NCBI RefSeq assembly: GCF_010731595.1
Contig: NZ_AP022582.1
Span: 5,208,001-5,272,000, forward strand
Direction: 5' to 3'
Source: Mycobacterium seoulense
GTDB lineage: Bacteria > Actinomycetota > Actinomycetes > Mycobacteriales > Mycobacteriaceae
DNA: 64,000 nucleotides
In this document: one piece after another, positions 62,621 to 64,000 of the stretch
Numbering within the stretch: position 1 is the stretch's first letter
Layout: every line of letters starts with the position of its first letter
Notes under the pieces: model-generated
What the model saw: only the letters and a program-made list of their open reading frames with translations
Told to the model about the DNA's origin: nothing
Database searches by the model: none
Position numbers and translations under genes: made by a program

Positions 62621-62648
62621 GACCTGCGGGGACGTCCGTCGGTAAGCT
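62619..62648 (+). promoter_or_regulatory. Candidate promoter of rplM-rpsI
   Basis: TTGACC at 62619-62624 and TAAGCT at 62643-62648, spaced 18 bases, resemble a housekeeping sigma promoter. The -35 overlaps the terminator's U-tract. The leader to the rplM GTG (62777) is about 120 bases with no further gene. The boundary thus separates ESX-4 transcription from ribosomal protein transcription. Confidence 0.55.
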
Positions 62649-62776
62649 GCTCGGTTGGCGTGCGGTACGCCGGGGCCTCGGGTCAATGTCGGTCGCCGAG
62701 ATGAACCCCACCGCGAACGCCTGACCGGCACCCGGCTCGACCCGGGATCCACCTCGAGAAAGAAAAGGTAAGCGCT

Positions 62777-63220
62777 GTGCCCACCTACGCGCCAAAGGCG
62801 GGTGACACCACGCGGTCGTGGTACGTCATCGACGCCACGGACGTGGTGCTTGGCCGCCTTGCCGTCGCGGCAGCCACCCTGCTGCGCGGCAAGCACAAGC
62901 CGACGTTCGCCCCCAATGTCGACGGCGGTGACTTCGTCATCGTCATCAACGCCGACAAGGTCGCCCTGTCCGGCGACAAACTGCAGAGCAAGCTGGCTTA
63001 CCGCCACTCGGGGTATCCCGGCGGCCTGCACTCGCGCACGACCGGCGAGCTGATGGAAAAGCACCCCGACCGCGTCGTCGAGAAGGCGATCGTCGGCATG
63101 CTGCCCAAGAACAAGCTCAGCCGTCAGATCCAGCGCAAACTCCACGTCTACGCCGGCCCGGAGCACCCGCACGCCGCTCAAAAGCCGGTTCCGTACGAGA
63201 TCAAGCAGGTGGCCCAGTGA
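62777..63220 (+). CDS. rplM: 50S ribosomal protein L13
   Basis: 147 residues, GTG at 62777. L13 hallmarks [40 protein letters not shown] and [20 protein letters not shown]. An early-assembly large subunit protein. The stop overlaps the rpsI start (GTGA), the usual rplM-rpsI operon. Confidence 0.99.
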   Translation: MPTYAPKAGDTTRSWYVIDATDVVLGRLAVAAATLLRGKHKPTFAPNVDGGDFVIVINADKVALSGDKLQSKLAYRHSGYPGGLHSRTTGELMEKHPDRVVEKAIVGMLPKNKLSRQIQRKLHVYAGPEHPHAAQKPVPYEIKQVAQ

Positions 63221-63714
63221 CCGAAACGACCGAGGCCCTGGAAACCACGGCCACCCCGGAAGCCCCGGAAACCCCGGACGTCCCCGCCGAGGCGCCCGCC
63301 CCCGCGGCCGCCGAGGCCTTCGTCTTCGACCGGCCCATCCAGACCGTCGGCCGCCGCAAGGAGGCCGTGGTGCGGGTGCGCCTGGTGCCCGGCACCGGCA
63401 AGTTCGACCTCAACGGCCGCAGCCTCGAGGACTACTTCCCCAACAAGGTGCACCAGCAGCTCATCAAGGCCCCGCTGGTGACGGTCGACCGGGTGGACAA
63501 CTTCGACATCTTCGCCCTGCTGCACGGCGGCGGGCCGTCGGGACAGGCCGGCGCCCTGCGCCTGGGCATCGCCCGGGCGCTGATCGTGGCGCAGCCCGAG
63601 GACCGGCCGGCGCTGAAGAAGGCGGGCTTCCTCACCCGTGACCCGCGCGCCACCGAGCGCAAGAAGTACGGGCTGAAGAAGGCCCGCAAGGCGCCTCAGT
63701 ACAGCAAGCGCTGA
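63217..63714 (+). CDS. rpsI: 30S ribosomal protein S9 with acidic N-terminal extension
   Basis: 165 residues. The S9 core begins [20 protein letters not shown] and ends [17 protein letters not shown], whose basic tail reaches the P-site tRNA. The first ~35 residues are an Ala/Glu/Pro/Thr-rich extension ([20 protein letters not shown]), common in mycobacteria. GTG start overlaps the rplM stop. Confidence 0.99.
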   Translation: MTETTEALETTATPEAPETPDVPAEAPAPAAAEAFVFDRPIQTVGRRKEAVVRVRLVPGTGKFDLNGRSLEDYFPNKVHQQLIKAPLVTVDRVDNFDIFALLHGGGPSGQAGALRLGIARALIVAQPEDRPALKKAGFLTRDPRATERKKYGLKKARKAPQYSKR

Positions 63715-63789
63715 TCAACCATCACTTTCTGGCCGCAACGGGGCCTCAAACTGGGGCGTGCCGCGCATCCATCGGCGTGTCTGCGCCCA

Positions 63790-63827
63790 AACGTGCCCCG
63801 TTTCGGTCAGAAAAGAACGGGCACGTT
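63790..63827 (+). terminator. Hairpin downstream of rpsI
   Basis: AACGTGCCCCGTT (63790-63802) and AACGGGCACGTT (63816-63827) pair along 12 bases with one bulged C, around a 13-base loop. No T-run follows, so it is either a mycobacterial-type terminator of rplM-rpsI or a leader element of glmM, which starts 36 bases later. The rest of 63715-63862 shows nothing further. Confidence 0.5.
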
Positions 63828-63862
63828 AGTGCTGAACCGTCAATTGTGAGAGGTTTGTCCGC

Positions 63863-64000
63863 ATGGGTCGACTATTCGGCACCGACGGTGTCCGTGGGGT
63901 CGCCAACCGGGAGTTGACCGCCGAGTTGGCGCTCGAGCTGGGCGCCGCCGCCGCGCGGCACCTGGCCAGCGCGGGCGGCCCGGGCCGGCGCGTCGCCGTG
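63863..64000 (+). CDS. glmM: Phosphoglucosamine mutase (5' end only)
   Basis: The first 46 residues, [20 protein letters not shown] ... GPGRRVAV, are the conserved N-terminus of GlmM, which interconverts glucosamine-6-phosphate and glucosamine-1-phosphate for UDP-GlcNAc synthesis. FGTDGVRG is the family signature. The gene runs off the right edge, so the catalytic phosphoserine loop is not seen. It follows rpsI as in M. tuberculosis (Rv3441c). Confidence 0.95.
   Translation, partial: MGRLFGTDGVRGVANRELTAELALELGAAAARHLASAGGPGRRVAV

Overview
The window is high-GC DNA (roughly two-thirds G+C by eye) from an actinobacterium, almost certainly a slow-growing Mycobacterium close to the M. avium complex. 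The evidence is gene order matching blocks I recall from M. tuberculosis: a fucA-serA2-xylB-GNAT-methyltransferase-secY-adk-map-sigL-rslA block (Rv0726c to Rv0736), a MarR gene followed by mmsB-fadE9-mmsA (Rv0737, Rv0751c-Rv0753c), rmlC-rmlB-LLM-infA-rpmJ-rpsM-rpsK-rpsD-rpoA-rplQ-truA, two cutinases, the ESX-4 type VII secretion locus, and rplM-rpsI-glmM (Rv3465 to Rv3441c). These comparisons are from memory, not from a search. About 68 protein genes are supported. I see no tRNA, rRNA, CRISPR array or insertion sequence. No gene-free stretch exceeds 300 bases.

Layout. 1-12.4 kb: a cut-off SAM methyltransferase; an accessory block (amine-dehydrogenase-like reductase, TetR, cytochrome P450, methyltransferase, AraC, TetR, SDR, metallo-beta-lactamase hydrolase); a sugar/hydroxyacid set (fucA, serA2, xylB, GNAT); and a second methyltransferase. 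12.5-16.7 kb: secY-adk-map and the ECF pair sigL/rslA. 16.7-27.4 kb: an insert absent from the tuberculosis gene order, holding a flavin monooxygenase, a DUF4389 membrane protein, a methyltransferase, an ABC exporter and, divergent from it, a compact TPP-enzyme / SRPBCC / KAS III-like / aminotransferase operon that looks like a small-molecule biosynthetic cluster ending in a MarR regulator. 27.4-31.0 kb: valine catabolism (mmsA-fadE9-mmsB). 31.1-39.4 kb: an epimerase/TetR pair with double operators, an FAD protein, a five-gene ECF sigma / Rieske / cupredoxin / phosphoesterase / membrane-protein operon, and two paralogous acyltransferases. 39.6-46.2 kb: rmlC, rmlB, two F420 luciferase-like paralogs, a cAMP-sensor-like histidine kinase and a receiver fused to a thioredoxin-reductase-like flavoprotein, probably one leftward transcript. 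46.5-51.2 kb: the infA-rpoA-rplQ-truA translation/transcription operon. 51.2-62.6 kb: cutinases and ESX-4. 62.8-64 kb: rplM, rpsI and the start of glmM.

The most interesting item is 34.1-37.2 kb. An ECF sigma gene is translationally coupled to a protein whose cytoplasmic N-terminus looks like an anti-sigma domain and whose exported part is a high-potential-type Rieske [2Fe-2S] domain. Next come an amicyanin-like copper lipoprotein, a Tat-exported phosphoesterase and a four-helix membrane protein. Two identical promoter-like elements (CCGGTGTAAC, 9 nt, TATTC) sit before the sigma gene and before the cupredoxin gene, as expected for an autoregulated sigma regulon that senses extracytoplasmic redox or copper state. 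Other notable points are the KAS III-like enzyme lacking its catalytic His, a 12-6-12 inverted repeat controlling that cluster, a pair of abutted perfect 17-bp operators, a response-regulator flavoprotein that has lost both expected cysteine pairs, and a truA gene with no ATG, GTG or TTG start.
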